This document shows, piece by piece, positions 24,101 through 53,631 of a DNA stretch of 64,000 nucleotides. Under the pieces are notes generated by a model, which had not been told where the DNA came from, searched no databases, and saw only the letters and a program-made list of their open reading frames with translations. The first letter of the stretch is position 1. Every line of letters begins with the position of its first letter. The stretch spans positions 746,501 through 810,500 of the forward strand of contig NC_069665.1 of the NCBI RefSeq assembly GCF_027244095.1, given 5' to 3'. This stretch comes from Hemicordylus capensis (Eukaryota > Chordata > Lepidosauria > Squamata > Cordylidae). Position numbers and translations under genes: made by a program.

Positions 24101-27100
24101 GCAGATTTGCGTATCCGTAGTTGGGTAAAAGGCACCCGACCTTGGCATACGTGTGTGTGTGTGTGGGGGGGGGGACACACTTTGACCTCGCGTATCTGCA
24201 GGTCGGGAGTGGCCGGAAATGACCGTGTCTTGGAGCCTCAAAATGGCTCAGTTAAAAAAAAAAAAAACCCACCACTGAAAAAACCCAGTGATTTTGGGTC
24301 GATTTGGGGGCATAGTGTGACTCGGGGGGCAGCAAAGTATGGTTAGGTTCCCCCCACATTGAGCTGATTTTTGGCAATTTTTGACCATTTCCCCATGACT
24401 GGGAACCTAACCCCCACAATCCCATAGCCTGCAATGGGCCTCGATATTCACGGTTTCCATATTTGCAGCCGGGAGTGGAACCCCCATGAATAGACCAAAC
24501 TTCTCCAAAACCATTTTTTGGGGGCGGGGGTGTGTGTGTGGAGGGAACAACCCCTGCATTTGTCTTCAAGGGCGCCGCCATGCTCGGTAGGGTGTGGCTG
24601 CCCCCTGGGTGGCCTCTCCTCCCGTGGCCGCTCGAATGCCGATGCCTTGCCTGCCCCACTCACGCTCTTCTCCCCCCCCCCCGTGCCCAGGAGCCATGAC
24701 CTTTGGGGCCCGGACGCCCCTGCCGAGAGCCGCTGCCTGCTGACCGCCCGGCTCTTCCCGGTGCTCCACGCGTCTGAGCCGCTGGCCGTGGAGGATGTCC
24801 TGTGGCTGCTGGGCTCCCCGGGGGCCGGACGGCTGCCGCGCTGGCGGGCGTCCTGGCGCATGTCCTGGGAGGAGCTGAGCGGGTGCCTGGACCAGGGGGC
24901 AGAGCTCTCGTCCCGCAAGGCCCTCTTCTTCCTGCAGGCCCAGCGCAAGGTCCGGCGGGTGCTGGGGGGCCACAGCAGCTGCAGCCTGCTGCCCCTGATC
25001 CGCTCGGCCGTCATGGAAGGCTACCAGGGGGCCCTGCTGGACACCTTGGATCAGGGTGAGTGTGGGGGGGGGGGGGGCCCTGCTTCACTGGCTGCAATGC
25101 CACAGCCGTCTGTTCGGCAGGCTGCGTGAGGAAGGCGGGGGGGTGGTGGTGGTGGTGGGGATTGTATAGTCCTCCATCCTGCCCGTCTCTAATAGCCGCC
25201 CCTGGCCAGTGACAATTCCACCTGGGCTGCCCCTTGCCCCCTGCTGGCTCCCCCAATCCAGGGAAGCCCCCAGATCTGCTCCATGAACCCCCCAATTCCC
25301 GGGACCTTGAACATGCTGCTGCTGCTGCTCCTCCATCTCCCTCCGCGGTTGTGCTCTGACCTCCCCCTCCGCTTCGAAAGGGTTGCCCGTCAGACCTGCT
25401 GATGGCTGCTGTGTGGGTCACACACACACAAGAGCCTCTTCCATGCCCCCCTCCCCTTCACTGGCCCCCTTGCTCTCCCCTGCCATTGGGCCCCTCCCCT
25501 CTCCCCTGTCCCCAGGTGGGGTGGGGCTCCCTGGCCCCCAGTCAGTCCCCGAGGCCCAGCCCCACATTTCACCGGGAGCCAGGCGTTGGGGGTCCGCGCT
25601 TGACGTCCTGCCCTCCCTCCCCCTCCCAGTGGCTTCCACCGCCAGGGACCCCGGAGTGGCTGCCCGGGCCTTGGCCTGCATCGCCGACACCCTGGGCTGC
25701 ATGGCCAGGGGCGAAGGGGGCTTGCGGAGTGGCCCCGCGGCCAACAGGGCTTGGGCCCCGGCCTTCCAGCTCCTCGAGAGGGGGAAGCTCCCTGAGGGCG
25801 TGGCGGAGCTGGCCAAGGAGAGGCAGAAGTGGCTGAGCAGGTACCACTCCGCTGCTGGGGTCTCTCTCTGTGTGTGTGTGTGTGTGTGTGTGCTGCAGAG
25901 GAGGAGGAGGGTGGGGGGCAGGCAGGGTCCCAGTCTTGAGAGAGGAGAGCCGGTCTGGTGGCAGCAAGCCTGACTGGTCCCCTGAGCTAAGCAGGGTCCG
26001 CGCTGGTTGCATGTGGATGGGAGACTAGAGCACTGGAAGAGCTTCCCCTCCGCAGGGGATGATGGAGCCACCGCTCTGCGAAGAGCACCTGAGTTCCAGG
26101 TTCCCTCCCTGGCAGCAGCATCTTTCCAAGAGAGGGCTGGAGAGACTCCTGCTGCCTGCCACCTTGGAGAAGCTGCTGCCAGTCTGTGCAGACCATACTC
26201 AGCTAGGTGGACCCAGGGTCTGGCTCCGTATACGGCGGCACAGCTGCGTGGCCAGGGCCCCAGGCTCACTGTGCTCCTCAGGCCGAGGGATTCCGGCACA
26301 GTCCTGGCTGCTGCTGCTGCTGCTGCTCCCCCCAGAGAGTGCCCCTGCCGGCCAGAGCCCATCTGGCCAGGGACCGGGAGCAGCACTGGGGCTGCCTCTG
26401 CCGGAGCCCCTCTGGGGACCCCCCCACCCCCCGGAGGAGGGCCAGAGGAGGGCCCAGACCCCCAGGCCTCCTGCTGAGGGGCCGGCCCCTTCTCTTGCTG
26501 CTGCTTCCTTGCAGGCCGGTCCTGCTGGTGCGGGCGGCTCGCCACTACGAGGGGGCCGAGCAGATCCTGGTCCGCCAGGCGGTGATGTCCTCCTGCCAGT
26601 TCGTCGCCCTCCGGCCGGCAGAGCTGCCTCCCCTGGGCCACTGGGTGGTGGTGGAGTGTCCCGCCCGCATCGACCTCTCCGGTACGTGGGGCTGGGGGGA
26701 TGTCCCTGGGCCCGAGGGAGGACCCACCCACCCGCTGGGCGGCAGCCTGCTCTGTGCTCTCCCCCCTGCACAGCTCTGCCCCCCCCCCCCGCTTTCTGCC
26801 ACCTTGCTGGAGCCACCCTGGTGTGGCCTCTTCAGTGGCCTCCAGGAGAGCCGGGGAGGAGGAGGCGGCTGGGGGTCGGCCTGCGACGACTGACCTCTCT
26901 GCAAGCAGCGGTGGGTTCCGCCTCTCCCGCCCCTCCAAGCGTAGCCTGGACTCCTGGGAGAGGAGCTGGGCTCTCCTTGCTGCTGCTGCTGCTGCTGCTG
27001 CTCGCGGGTTTGCCTGCTTGAAGCAAGCCAAGGGGGCGCTTGGGGCGGTGGCAGCAGGGAGCAGAGGCCCAGCGCCCCCCCCCCCAAGGGACCCTTGCCA

Positions 27101-30100
27101 GCCCCATCCCAGGGGACGCCCCCCCCGGGACCTGGGGAGGGCGGGGCGGGGCATCTCTGCTGGTTGTGTTGAGGGCCTCTGCCTGGTCTTTGCCCCGGCA
27201 GGGGGCTGGAGCGACACCCCCCCCATCACCTACGAGCACGGAGGCGCCGTGGTGGATCTGGCCGTCCTGGTGGATGGCCGCCGGCCGATTGGCGCCCAGG
27301 CCCGGCGCATCGCGGAGCCAGAGCTGCGGCTGGTGAGCACCAGTGGAGGGCTGGAAGGAGAGCTGGTGGTGGAGCTCCAGTGCCGGGAGCTGGAGGACCT
27401 GCGGGATTACTGCCAGCCTCACGCCCCAGGTGAGAGCCCGGCCGGGGGTGCCCGGGGCTGGCCTGGCCCCCGGCAAGCCCCCCTCGGCCCCGCTCTCCTC
27501 CGCAGGGGTGGCGTGCCGTGACCCAGAGCCAAGACAGCGCTTGAGTCTTGGGCCTTCCGTGCCAAGAGCCCCTGCCCCGCTTGCCGTGGGGTGAGCCCCT
27601 CTCCTGCTCAGGTCAGGCCACTCGCCACTGACCAACCTCCCCCCCACCCCCCGCTTGCCCTGCCCTGGCTGAGAAGCACTTCCCAGTTCCAGGGCCAGCC
27701 TTGCCCTCCGGTCTCTCCCGCCCTGAAGCGCGAAGCGGCCCCCGGCGAGCCCCTTCCTGGGTGGGCTCACCCCCCGCCTGCCCTCTCCCCTGCCAGGAGC
27801 CCTGCTGAAGGCGGCCTGCGTCTGCACCCAAGTGGTCGACCTGCCTTCCCAGAGGAGCCTGCGGGAGCAGCTGGCAGAGCGCTGGGGAGGCGGCCTGGAG
27901 CTCCACACCTGGTCGCGCCTGCCTCACGGATCGGGGCTGGGTAGGTGCTCTCTGGGCCCCGCTGCGGCCAGCCGGGGTGTGCCTGCCGGGAGGCCCCCCA
28001 GGCAGACATTGGGGCGCAGGGTGTGCTGCCCCCGCAGGCAGAGCCCGGCCCCCCAGCCCTCCCTCCTTCCCTCCCTCGTGATGCGCTCCCTCCTCTCCGG
28101 CAGCCCCTTGGAGTGCAGGGCTCACTGCTGCTGGGGCAAGGTGTGGGGCCCCGGGGAAGGAGAGTGAGCGAGCTGGGGGGTGCTCCAGTGGGGGCAGGGC
28201 AAAGCCCCCTCCAAGCTTGCCTGGTGCTGCTGGGGGGTGTGTGCAAGGGTGACCTCCCAGGGGCTTGGGGCCAGGCCCAGAAGGCATCTCCTACGTGGCA
28301 TCTGCCAGGCTGCCCCTCTTGATCGCAGTCCATGGGCCAGAAATGGAGGCGGGCGGGGCGGGGCGGGGGGGGCAGACAAGGGGAAAGCACAGCCGGGGCC
28401 AAAGAGCAAGCGGTGCAGTCCGTACCTTCCAGACCTCAAAGCACCCAAGGGAGCCCACGGCCAGAGCCACGGCCTCCCCCTCGGGGGGCCAGCTGCTGAC
28501 AAGGCTTTAGCCCCTGCTGGGGTCGCCCTCGAGACCCCCTGGATGGCGGGGAGCCCCCTTGGCTCCTTGGGCGGGTGTCGCGGAGCCCAGGGAGGCTCCA
28601 GCCGCGCGGGGGGGGAGCCGAGGAGCGGGTGCCTCCCCCCCCCGCTGGGACTGTCCTCCTCTCCCCCTCGCAGGCACCAGCAGCATCCTGGCGGGGGCCG
28701 TGATGGCGGCCTTGTACCGGGTGTCGGGGCGCTCCTGCAGCACCGGGTCTCTCATTCACGCCGTGCTGCACCTGGAGCAGGTGCTCACCACCGGTAAGAC
28801 GAGCCTGTGCATCCAGACGGAGAGCCCCCCGCCCTGAAAGCGCACGGGGTTGAGGGCGGGGGGGGCAGTAGGAAGGAAGTCTCCATGAACCTCGTCCCTC
28901 CCTTTCCCGAATTTGCTCTCAGCCCCAAATGCCTCCCTGGACCCTTCGGTCTCTTCGGGGCTGGGGGTGGGGTGGGGGTCCTCCTTCAGCACCTCGTTTC
29001 CAGCCGGCCCTGCACTGGAACCCTAACCAGGTCCTGCACTCCTGCTTGGCTGCTGCTTCTGCCTCCGCTTCTGCCCCCACCTCTAGCTTGGCCCTCATAG
29101 GGACATTGGAAGCTGCCATAGGCTGAGTCAGACCCTGGGTCCATCTAGCTCGGCATTGTCTACCCAGACTGGCAGCAGCGGCTTCTCCCAGGTTGCAGGC
29201 AGGAGTCTCTCTTAGAGATGCTGCCAGGGAGGGAGCTGGGAACCTTCTTCTGCTCTTCCCAGAGCGGCTCCATTATCCCCTGAGGGGGGAAAGATCTTCC
29301 AGGGCTCCCACTTCTAGTCTCCCATTCATTTGCAACCAGGGCAGACCCTGCTTAGTGAAGGGGACAAGTCGTGCTTGCGACCACCAGACCAGCTCTCCTC
29401 TCCCGGGCACTCTGCTTGCTGCTTTGCTCTCCGGCCTCGGCACCCTCCCCCAGTCCTCTCAGCTGCCCCACACTTCAAAAACTGCCCTCGTATTTGGTCC
29501 CAAGTGGGAAGTGTGGTGCAGTTGGGGCTTGCAGGACCCGTGGTGGCATCCGGGGGTGGGGGGAAGACGGGGTCCTGGCCCCGTGCCTGGCTGGGCCGGG
29601 GGTGGTCTTGGCTCTGCTGCTCCCGCCAGGGCCCTCTTGCTCCCTTCTGCTGTGGGGCACCCTCTCTAGCCTCCCCCAAGGGATTCTGTGAGCAGGTCGC
29701 TCCTCCACTGCTCTTGCTGTTCCTTGCAGGCGGCGGATGGCAGGACCAGGTGGGCGGGCTGGTGCCGGGCCTGAAGGTGGGGCGCTCCGAGGCGCAGCTG
29801 CCCTTGAAGGTGGAGGTGGAGCAGATTCGCCTCCCGGAGAGCTTCAGGCACACCCTGGACCAGCACCTGCTCCTGGTGTACACAGGGAAGACCCGCCTCG
29901 CCCGCAACCTGCTTCAGGTAGAGCCGGGGGTGGGTGGGTGGGTGTGTGCCCTGAGAAGGCCCCGGCCCAGCTCCTGCCGGGAGCCTTGGGGAGCTCTGCC
30001 AGCCCGGGTCAGCAGTCCTGAGTTCGAAGTCTGGGGCCGCTTCGTCAGGGCCTTGGAGCAGCAGACGGGCCGGCGGGACCCTCCTGCCAGCCCTGCTGAC

Positions 30101-31718
30101 TCTGCCACCGCTGGCCGCGTGGCCTGGACCTCTCTCAAGACGCCAGGCTGGTTCTCACGGCCGCCGCACCCTGGCTAGGACAGGTGGCCAAGCCCCCTCG
30201 TGTGCCCAGGGGTGGCAGAGAAGAAGCCCAGCCCAGCCAGCCAGCACAGCCAGGCCTTCCCCTCCCCCCGCCCAGGGGGCCTGGCTGGACCCTCCTGCCC
30301 AGCTGTGGGGTGAGAGCACCGGCCTCCTCCTGAGCAGACGCCTGCCGGCTGGAGTGGCACAGCTGCACTGCTGAAGGCCAGCGTTGGCCGCGGATGGCCT
30401 TCCGAGGAGCCCCTTCTGAGGTTTCCAAGGTGGCTTGCCCAGCAGGGGCTGAGCGGGGCCCCCCTGCCGGCAACGCAGGGCTCTGCCACGGAATGAAGGC
30501 CACGTCCCAGGGGCCTCCACTCTGGGGGCCAGAGATGGGTGTGAGGGGGCGGGGTGGGGTGGGTCCCTCCTGCAGATGTGGGGGTGGGGAACCTCTTCCC
30601 ACGGAGGCTCTTCCTTTCTCGTAGGACGTCCTACGGAACTGGTACGCCCGGCTCCCCTCCATTGTAGAGAATGCCAGTGCTCTGGTCAGCAATGCCGAGG
30701 TGTGCGCCCGGGCCCTGCAACAAGGTATTGCCCGCCTGGGTTGTCAGCAGAGGGGAGTGTTGGGGCCAGGAGGCCAGGGGAGGGGAGGGGAGGGAGCCAG
30801 CAGGGCCCACGATCCAGCCCGGCACCCCCTCCCTGCAGGTCCCAGGTTGTGCCTTGAAGCTTAGAGGGGACGGACGGGGTCTGTGTGTGTGCTGGGGTGG
30901 AGGGATCTAGGTAGCCAGGGCTGCATCGGTGCCAGGACGGCCTGCCCTGATGGGGAGCAGCCTTCCAGCTCTGCTTCCTTGGACTGGAGCCGGGAGCTGC
31001 ACTGGGTGAGCAGAGGCCTTAATGGGGGGGGGCAGGACCCCGCGGGCCTCCTGCTCCCTTGCCAGCCCCAAGGTCATGGGGAGGGAAAGCAGCAGCTCCT
31101 GCTCGCTGTCCAGGTGGGGCTCAGCTCCTTGTTGCCGGGGGGGGGGGGGCAGGACGGGGTGAGAGAGCCGCCCGCCTGGCTGGGGAGCTGCTGCTGCAGA
31201 GCGTGGCCTTGCTGGCCTTGCAGGCGACCTGCCTCTCGTGGGGGAGTGCATGGACCGTTACTGGCGGCAGAAGAAGAAGATGGCGCCCGGCTGCGAGCCC
31301 AGGGCCGTCCGGCGCATGATGGAGGCGCTGCAGCCTCATGTCTATGGGCAGAGTCTGGCTGGCGCCGGCGGAGGCGGCTTCCTCTGCGTCTTGACGAAGG
31401 AGCCCAGGAGGCAGGAGGCCGTGCGGAGGGTCCTGGCCGGGATGGAGGTGGGTGAAGGAAGGGGCCTCCCGTGGCTCAGCGCTGGGGAGGGGGCCCTGCC
31501 GTGGGAGGACAGGAGTGGCTGCCTGCTCTGGGGGGGGGGGTGGGGGGTGCACCGGGCGGCAGGAGGAAGTGCTGGAAGGGCTTCCTGCCGTGGCTGGAGC
31601 CTGACTTGCCTGCCTGCCTGCCTTGCAGGGCCTGGGGGACTTCAGCATCCACACAGTGCAGGTGGACACAGCTGGCTTCCAGATGCAGCTGCAGGGAGAG
31701 GAGGCCTTGCAGGGCTGA
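14620..31718 (+). CDS. FCSK: L-fucose kinase, complete, 23 coding exons
   Basis: Cytosolic kinase that phosphorylates L-fucose to fucose-1-phosphate in the GDP-fucose salvage pathway. Coding exons: 14620-14698, 15925-16076, 16398-16448, 16770-16895, 17656-17728, 18047-18144, 19230-19310, 19565-19684, 20686-20866, 21584-21714, 22337-22438, 22928-23098, 23576-23646, 24691-25055, 25630-25840, 26515-26681, 27202-27429, 27797-27940, 28674-28793, 29730-29917, 30625-30724, 31224-31447, 31629-31718. They sum to 3,273 nt, giving 1,090 aa against about 1,084 in human, with every junction in phase. The N-terminal half is the fucokinase/pyrophosphorylase-like domain ('[18 protein letters not shown]', about residues 45-65). 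The C-terminal GHMP kinase has '[15 protein letters not shown]', the ATP loop '[14 protein letters not shown]' split between exons 27797-27940 and 28674-28793, and 'LAGAGGGGF' near the end. The start ATG has G at -3 and +4, and no in-frame ATG precedes it in that exon. The exon 22928-23098 donor is GC, not GT. COG4 converges on it. Confidence 0.95.
14806..14957 (+). repeat. 152-bp sequence shared with COG4 intron 1 (copy 1)
   Basis: Matches 51,032-51,183 at 150 of 152 positions in the same orientation, with no gap. It lies in the intron after the first FCSK coding exon. Flanks differ on both sides. It matches none of the other repeats I recognise here. Confidence 0.9.
15128..15154 (+). repeat. 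(GCA)9 repeat, FCSK intron
   Basis: Nine GCA units without interruption, in the intron following the first coding exon. Related CAG/CTG runs occur in four later FCSK introns. Confidence 0.9.
18236..18510 (+). mobile_element. Composite squamate SINE
   Basis: The left part (to about 18,350) resembles the SINE body start, with 'gcaagcatggattgtcccc' and 'taagcagggtccg'. The right part begins with a tRNA-like head: A-box-like 'tgagtggaagagcctc' and B-box-like 'aggtccgatccctgg'. It ends with 'ccagtcagtgtaggcaatg' and 'aggtctgactcgg'. Two related elements are joined or inserted here. Confidence 0.7.
19681..19720 (+). repeat. 20-bp tandem duplication spanning the donor after exon 19565-19684
   Basis: 'tcaggtgaggccctcctcat' is followed directly by a copy differing only in the last base. 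This creates two identical AG|GTGAGG donors at 19,685 and 19,705. Only the first keeps frame with the next exon. Use of the second would add 20 nt and shift the frame. Confidence 0.9.
20020..20195 (+). mobile_element. tRNA-type squamate SINE
   Basis: A-box-like 'ctcgctcagtggcagagcac', then 'ctgcttggcatgccgaggg', and a tail with 'gccagtcagagcagaccg' and 'gagctagacggaccag'. Its sense strand is that of FCSK. Confidence 0.75.
23099..23100 (+). other. FCSK: GC splice donor of FCSK (GC-AG intron)
   Basis: Exon 22928-23098 ends 'aactggCAG' and the intron starts 'gcatgt'. The next exon starts at 23,576 after 'ctctccccag'. The exon is exactly 57 codons, and the frame continues into a conserved 'GTYLNVPW'. 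The nearest GT inside the exon ('agtgg|gtgtca') would break the frame. Confidence 0.8.
23191..23213 (+). repeat. (CTG)7 repeat, FCSK intron
   Basis: An uninterrupted CTG run in the GC-AG intron. Confidence 0.85.
23310..23412. repeat. Degenerate foldback element
   Basis: 'ggattcccagagtgtggtgg' and 'ggcgactcccat' face a partly complementary 'ctgggacttgtgg' and 'cttctgggactccc'. It resembles the foldback elements at 52.8 and 55.0 kb but is more decayed. Confidence 0.45.
24083..24495. mobile_element. Possible mariner/Tigger-like non-autonomous element
   Basis: It begins after 'atataac' with 'gcagttgggcctcgatatc', which recalls Tigger-type ends. A second copy of that motif, 'gggcctcgatattcacgg', lies near 24,437 in the same orientation. 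The pair 'gcaggtcgggagtgg' and 'gcagccgggagtgg' also forms direct repeats. An A run (24,255-24,268) sits between. The expected inverted ends are not clear, so this is a tentative call for the intron before exon 24691-25055. Confidence 0.35.
25866..25892 (+). repeat. (TG)n microsatellite, FCSK intron
   Basis: About twelve TG units shortly after the donor of exon 25630-25840. Confidence 0.85.
25941..26243 (+). mobile_element. Squamate SINE, full length
   Basis: From 'agaggagagccggtctggtg' through 'gagctaagcagggtccg' and 'cttggagaagctgctgccag' to the tail 'cccagggtctggctccgtat'. It is the best complete plus-strand copy in the window and lies in sense within FCSK. Confidence 0.8.
26308..26328 (+). 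repeat. (CTG)7 repeat, FCSK intron
   Basis: An uninterrupted CTG run about 190 bases upstream of exon 26515-26681. Confidence 0.85.
26978..27001 (+). repeat. (TGC)8 repeat, FCSK intron
   Basis: An uninterrupted TGC run about 200 bases upstream of exon 27202-27429. Confidence 0.85.
29104..29405 (-). mobile_element. Squamate SINE, full length, antisense to FCSK
   Basis: It starts with the inverted tail 'attggaagctgccataggct' and ends near 'agaccagctctcctctccc'. It has the same body as the 7.5 kb copy. Confidence 0.8.
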
Positions 31719-31974
31719 AGCAGGAGCCGGAGGACCACAGGAGGAGGGCAGGTCCGAACAGCCCTCTCCGCAGCTGCCCTCTCCCCCTGCCCTTTGGCCT
31801 CACACCGCAAGGCCTCGCCCAGGAGGACAGCTGGTCCCTCCGGGGGATTCTACCAGCGGGACTCTCCCGATGACCCTGCCCCAGACTCCTCCTGCGTTGC
31901 AAGGGTCCTGGGCAGGAGAGGTGCCAAGGGGCCGGGGCCCAGCGGCAGGGAACAAGGTGTCTACAGAGAAGGCA

Positions 31975-31980
31975 AATACA
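31975..31980 (+). terminator. FCSK: Possible FCSK poly(A) signal AATACA
   Basis: No AATAAA or ATTAAA is visible on the plus strand between the FCSK stop and COG4. AATACA is a known weak variant and lies 257 bases past the stop, followed by T-rich 'ctccttttcctgttgcc'. This is tentative. Confidence 0.3.
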
Positions 31981-31989
31981 GAAGTCGGC

Positions 31990-33550
31990 AACGGCTCGGT
32001 GCTTCTGGACGGCTCCTTTTCCTGTTGCCATCTCGGGGCCACTGCAAACACTCAAAACGGGCTGCCTTTTGTGGGGCTGTGCCCAGCGTTTTGGCTGCTT
32101 GCGGTTGAGCAGTGCCGCTTGGTCATCCCAGGGGAAATCTAGCTGGTGGGAGCGTTTGGCCAAAAGGCGTGTGTCCCCCCGCCGGAATGGACACCTCCTC
32201 AGGAGAGCATTTCCCAAGGCATGCACAGCTGGACTTGGACGCCTCTCCCCACAACTGGGCCTCCCCCCTTGGGCTCTCCTTGAGGGTCCTCCTGCCCCAC
32301 CTCCCGAGGAAACAAGCAGCCTGCTTCTCGCTCCTGCTGGGGGGCTGTTTAGTGGGCAAACGGCCCCCGCGGCATTTAGGGCACTCGGGGGCTCCCACGA
32401 TCCCTTTGGCCGTTGCGGCTGATGCAACATCTGGGCACCCAACCTTTGCTTGTGTGGGGGCGCCTTTAACTCTACCCCCTTCCTCTGTCCAAAGAGGCCC
32501 CGATCCAGCGACTAGTCATGAAGGAAAGCCTAAGGCCGTCCGAGCTCATCGTGCTTTAAAAACCACGACTTGGGGAATGTCCACCGGGATAGAGTCACAA
32601 GCCACTTGCAGAAGATGACGAGAGCCAGTAGGATGCGGAGGCTGCCTTGAATGGGACTGGGAGAGGAGCGGGGTCTGGTGGGAGCAAGCAGGATTTGTCC
32701 CCTGAGCTAAGCATATGAATGGGAGACTAGATGTGTGAGCAGCACTGGAAGAGATTCCCCTCTGGGGATGGAGCCGGTTCCCAGGCTGAGAGAGATTCCT
32801 GCCCACAACCTGGGAGAAGCCGCTGCCAGTCTGGGTAGACAACTCTCGAGCTAGATGGACCCAGGGTCTGACTCAGTAGACGGCAGCTTCCTATCTGGTC
32901 CGTTAGCCCAGGACTGGCTGGGCCCATTGGCGGTGGCCCTGGAAGGCCCCTCTCCCCTTGGCTGCTGGGCCCAAGGCCAGGCACTTTGCCACAGCACAGA
33001 AGGCTGAGCCCTCAAGGGCGAGTCCAGGCGTCACGCAGCAGGCGTTGGGCAGCAGCCGTGGTCCTTTGCTGACTCCCACAGAGCTCCAGTTGGGTGGCTG
33101 CTCTGGGCTCGTTACTTTGGTTTGTCTGCGAATCGATGCAGCCCTCGTGCTCGGAGACCCTTCTGTTCACGGGGAGCCACAGAAAGCGAGCGCTTGTGTG
33201 TGTGTGGGGGGGGTTAGCCTCTGCCGGGGTCATCGTACTTTGCCACGACTTGCAGAAGTGTGACCCTCCCCGTCTTCTCCCAGGTGAGCCTGCAGGAACC
33301 GCTCTGCAGCGGAGCCCAGCCAGCTGGAAACAGACGGGGCTGGCTGGAAAACGGGGCCTCTGCAGGAGGAGCCGTGACAGCTTGGGAGGGGGGGCGGTGG
33401 GGAAGGGGCCTGGCGGGTGAGGAGGGGAGATGCGGAGGCCCTGGGGGAGGCCCACAGCCCGCCTGGCAGAGGCCGCCCCCCACGCTGCGAGCCGCAGCCC
33501 AGCCGGGTCCCCAGCCAGACGGCCATGGCGCAAAGAGAGGCGACCACAGA
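31990..33550. other. Tail-to-tail intergenic space, FCSK to COG4
   Basis: Apart from the SINE at 32,661-32,893 I see no gene or strong signal. The FCSK 3' UTR may extend into it. Confidence 0.4.
32661..32893 (+). mobile_element. Squamate SINE, slightly shortened
   Basis: 'gagaggagcggggtctggtg', 'gagctaagcatatgaatgg', then the tail 'gactcagtagacggcagctt'. The middle is shorter than in the 25.9 kb copy. Confidence 0.8.
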
Positions 33551-33574
33551 GGCAGGAGCCCAGCAGAGCTGCTG

Positions 33575-33580
33575 TTTAAT
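33575..33580 (-). terminator. COG4: COG4 poly(A) signal ATTAAA
   Basis: Plus-strand TTTAAT reads ATTAAA on the COG4 strand, about 70 nt past the stop codon. ATTAAA is the commonest variant of the canonical signal. It implies a very short 3' UTR. Confidence 0.65.
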
Positions 33581-33648
33581 GTCTGCCCAAGAGGGGCGGG
33601 GCGGGGGGGGCATTTGCCCCGCAGAGGGTCCCGGGCCAGTCCAGGCGG

Positions 33649-52022
<18,374 letters not shown>

Positions 52023-52759
52023 CTCCTCCTGCAGGCAGGGCGAGGAGGAAGGAGAACCCGGAAGCGTGACTCTGTGCGTGAGTCTCGCTCCGACGAGTCT
52101 ATGCCCCATAGCAAGAGCCACATCACAGCCGGCAGCGTCATCGATGGGTGCCCAAGCTGTTGCCTGTCGGGAAGGTGCGGCATTGGCGGTCTCTGGTGGG
52201 GAAAACCACCGGCTCCTTCTCTGGAATAGCACGGAAAGCAGGTTGAGAGTGAGCCGAGCGGACAGTCCGGGACCGGCGGATCGGTTCAGGCACTGCTCGG
52301 GGCAGCCCAGCACCAAGCCCCGCGCGCCGCGTGTGTGGGAGGACCCGGGGAAGGCGGGAGGCTGCTCGGCAATGGCGGATCTGGAGTACAGGCTGGCCGG
52401 GCAGTGAAGCGGCCGAAACATCCGCCGCCATCCGCGCTGCTCCCGTCGTCAACGCCGCTGAATCTCCTCCAGCGGAGGCTGGGGGAGCCCCATCCCCGAG
52501 GGCGAGGTGGGCCCGTCGGATTAGCAGCGGGTAATGAAGGGAGCCGTTGCTGGGGGGCGGGGAGGGCGGGCTTCCTGACCCGGGCCAGGCCTCCTCTCCG
52601 CAGGCGGCCCCCACCCCGGAGAGGAGCCGCCGCGGCGGCGGCCTCTGCATGCCGGCGGGTGGGGGGAGCGGCCCCGTATGGCCACACGCTCGCTCGCTGG
52701 CTGCCGGGCCCGGCGCCGGGCTCTTCTCGTGGCCTGGGGCAAGAGGGCCTCCCCAGCTG

Positions 52760-52835
52760 GGGACTTCAGCTCCCATCACCCCCCGTCCCAGAGGCCACGG
52801 CCGTTGTGGCTGGGGATTGTGGGAGCTGAAGTCCC
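52760..52835. repeat. Foldback (inverted-repeat) element
   Basis: Perfect 16-bp arms 'gggacttcagctccca' (52,760-52,775) and 'tgggagctgaagtccc' (52,820-52,835) around a 44-bp loop. It has the same arm style as the 55.0 kb element. Confidence 0.75.
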
Positions 52836-53470
52836 TCCACATCTGGGGTCTCCAGCTGGAGAACTTAGGGGAGCGGCTTGCAGCTGGAAGCCACGGAGGC
52901 CTAACCAGAGACGCGCGTTTCTCCAGAGGGGCAGGCGGAGCCGAAGTGAATTTCGCTGACTTTGGCTTACTCGCAAGTAAACGTGCCATGCAGGCCACCC
53001 CTGTGCAGTCTCGGCTCAGATCCGCTGGCCCGCCTCCCTCTCTCCCTTCTCAGAGGTCTCTGCAGCAGCCCTCCGCTCTGGCCCCCCATATCCCCCCCCC
53101 CGGCAGCTGAAGGCTCTCTTTGGGTGGGGATGTGCTGCATCTGTGTTGACTCTGCCCTGGCTGCAGAAGCCACCTTCCTTAGTGAGCGGGCAGTACTAGT
53201 CGCCTGAATGGGTCTGGTTGCCCTCCTCCGAAGAGCTGCACACATCAGCATCCTGGGATGGGGCCCTGTTGGTTTCTTCAGCAAGTGTGGGCAGCTGTTG
53301 CGACTTGCGCTACACTTGGGTTCACGCAGCATGTGAGAAAGCGCGAAGCTGCCCTTCTCTGAGAGCGTGGGCGTGGTCTTCGTCAAGGCTTTCAGCGGCC
53401 TGGAAGTTCCCTCCCCTTCGGCTGACGTTTCAGGCCCTCTGAAAGTGACCACAGTCTCCACTTGTTCAGC

Positions 53471-53488
53471 AACCCTAACCCTAACCCT
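53471..53488 (+). repeat. Telomere-like (AACCCT)3
   Basis: Three exact units, in the SF3B3 5' intron. Confidence 0.9.
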
Positions 53489-53631
53489 GCCCTGAAGAGC
53501 TCATTTTCTGTTCTGCCCCTTGCAAGCTTCTTTGGATCTCATTTGGCGTGAATGCCGAGTTCAGAAGGGTGATCGGTTTGTGCTGGGTTGGTTTGTTTCT
53601 GGGCTCAGCAGCGCCCACCATAGTTCTTTGG

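Noticed and set aside
25418-27229. 603-codon open frame on the minus strand
   Set aside because: It lies antisense across five or so FCSK exons and their introns. It has low complexity (Pro, Ala, Gly, Arg) and no domain or splice support; high GC makes such frames common.
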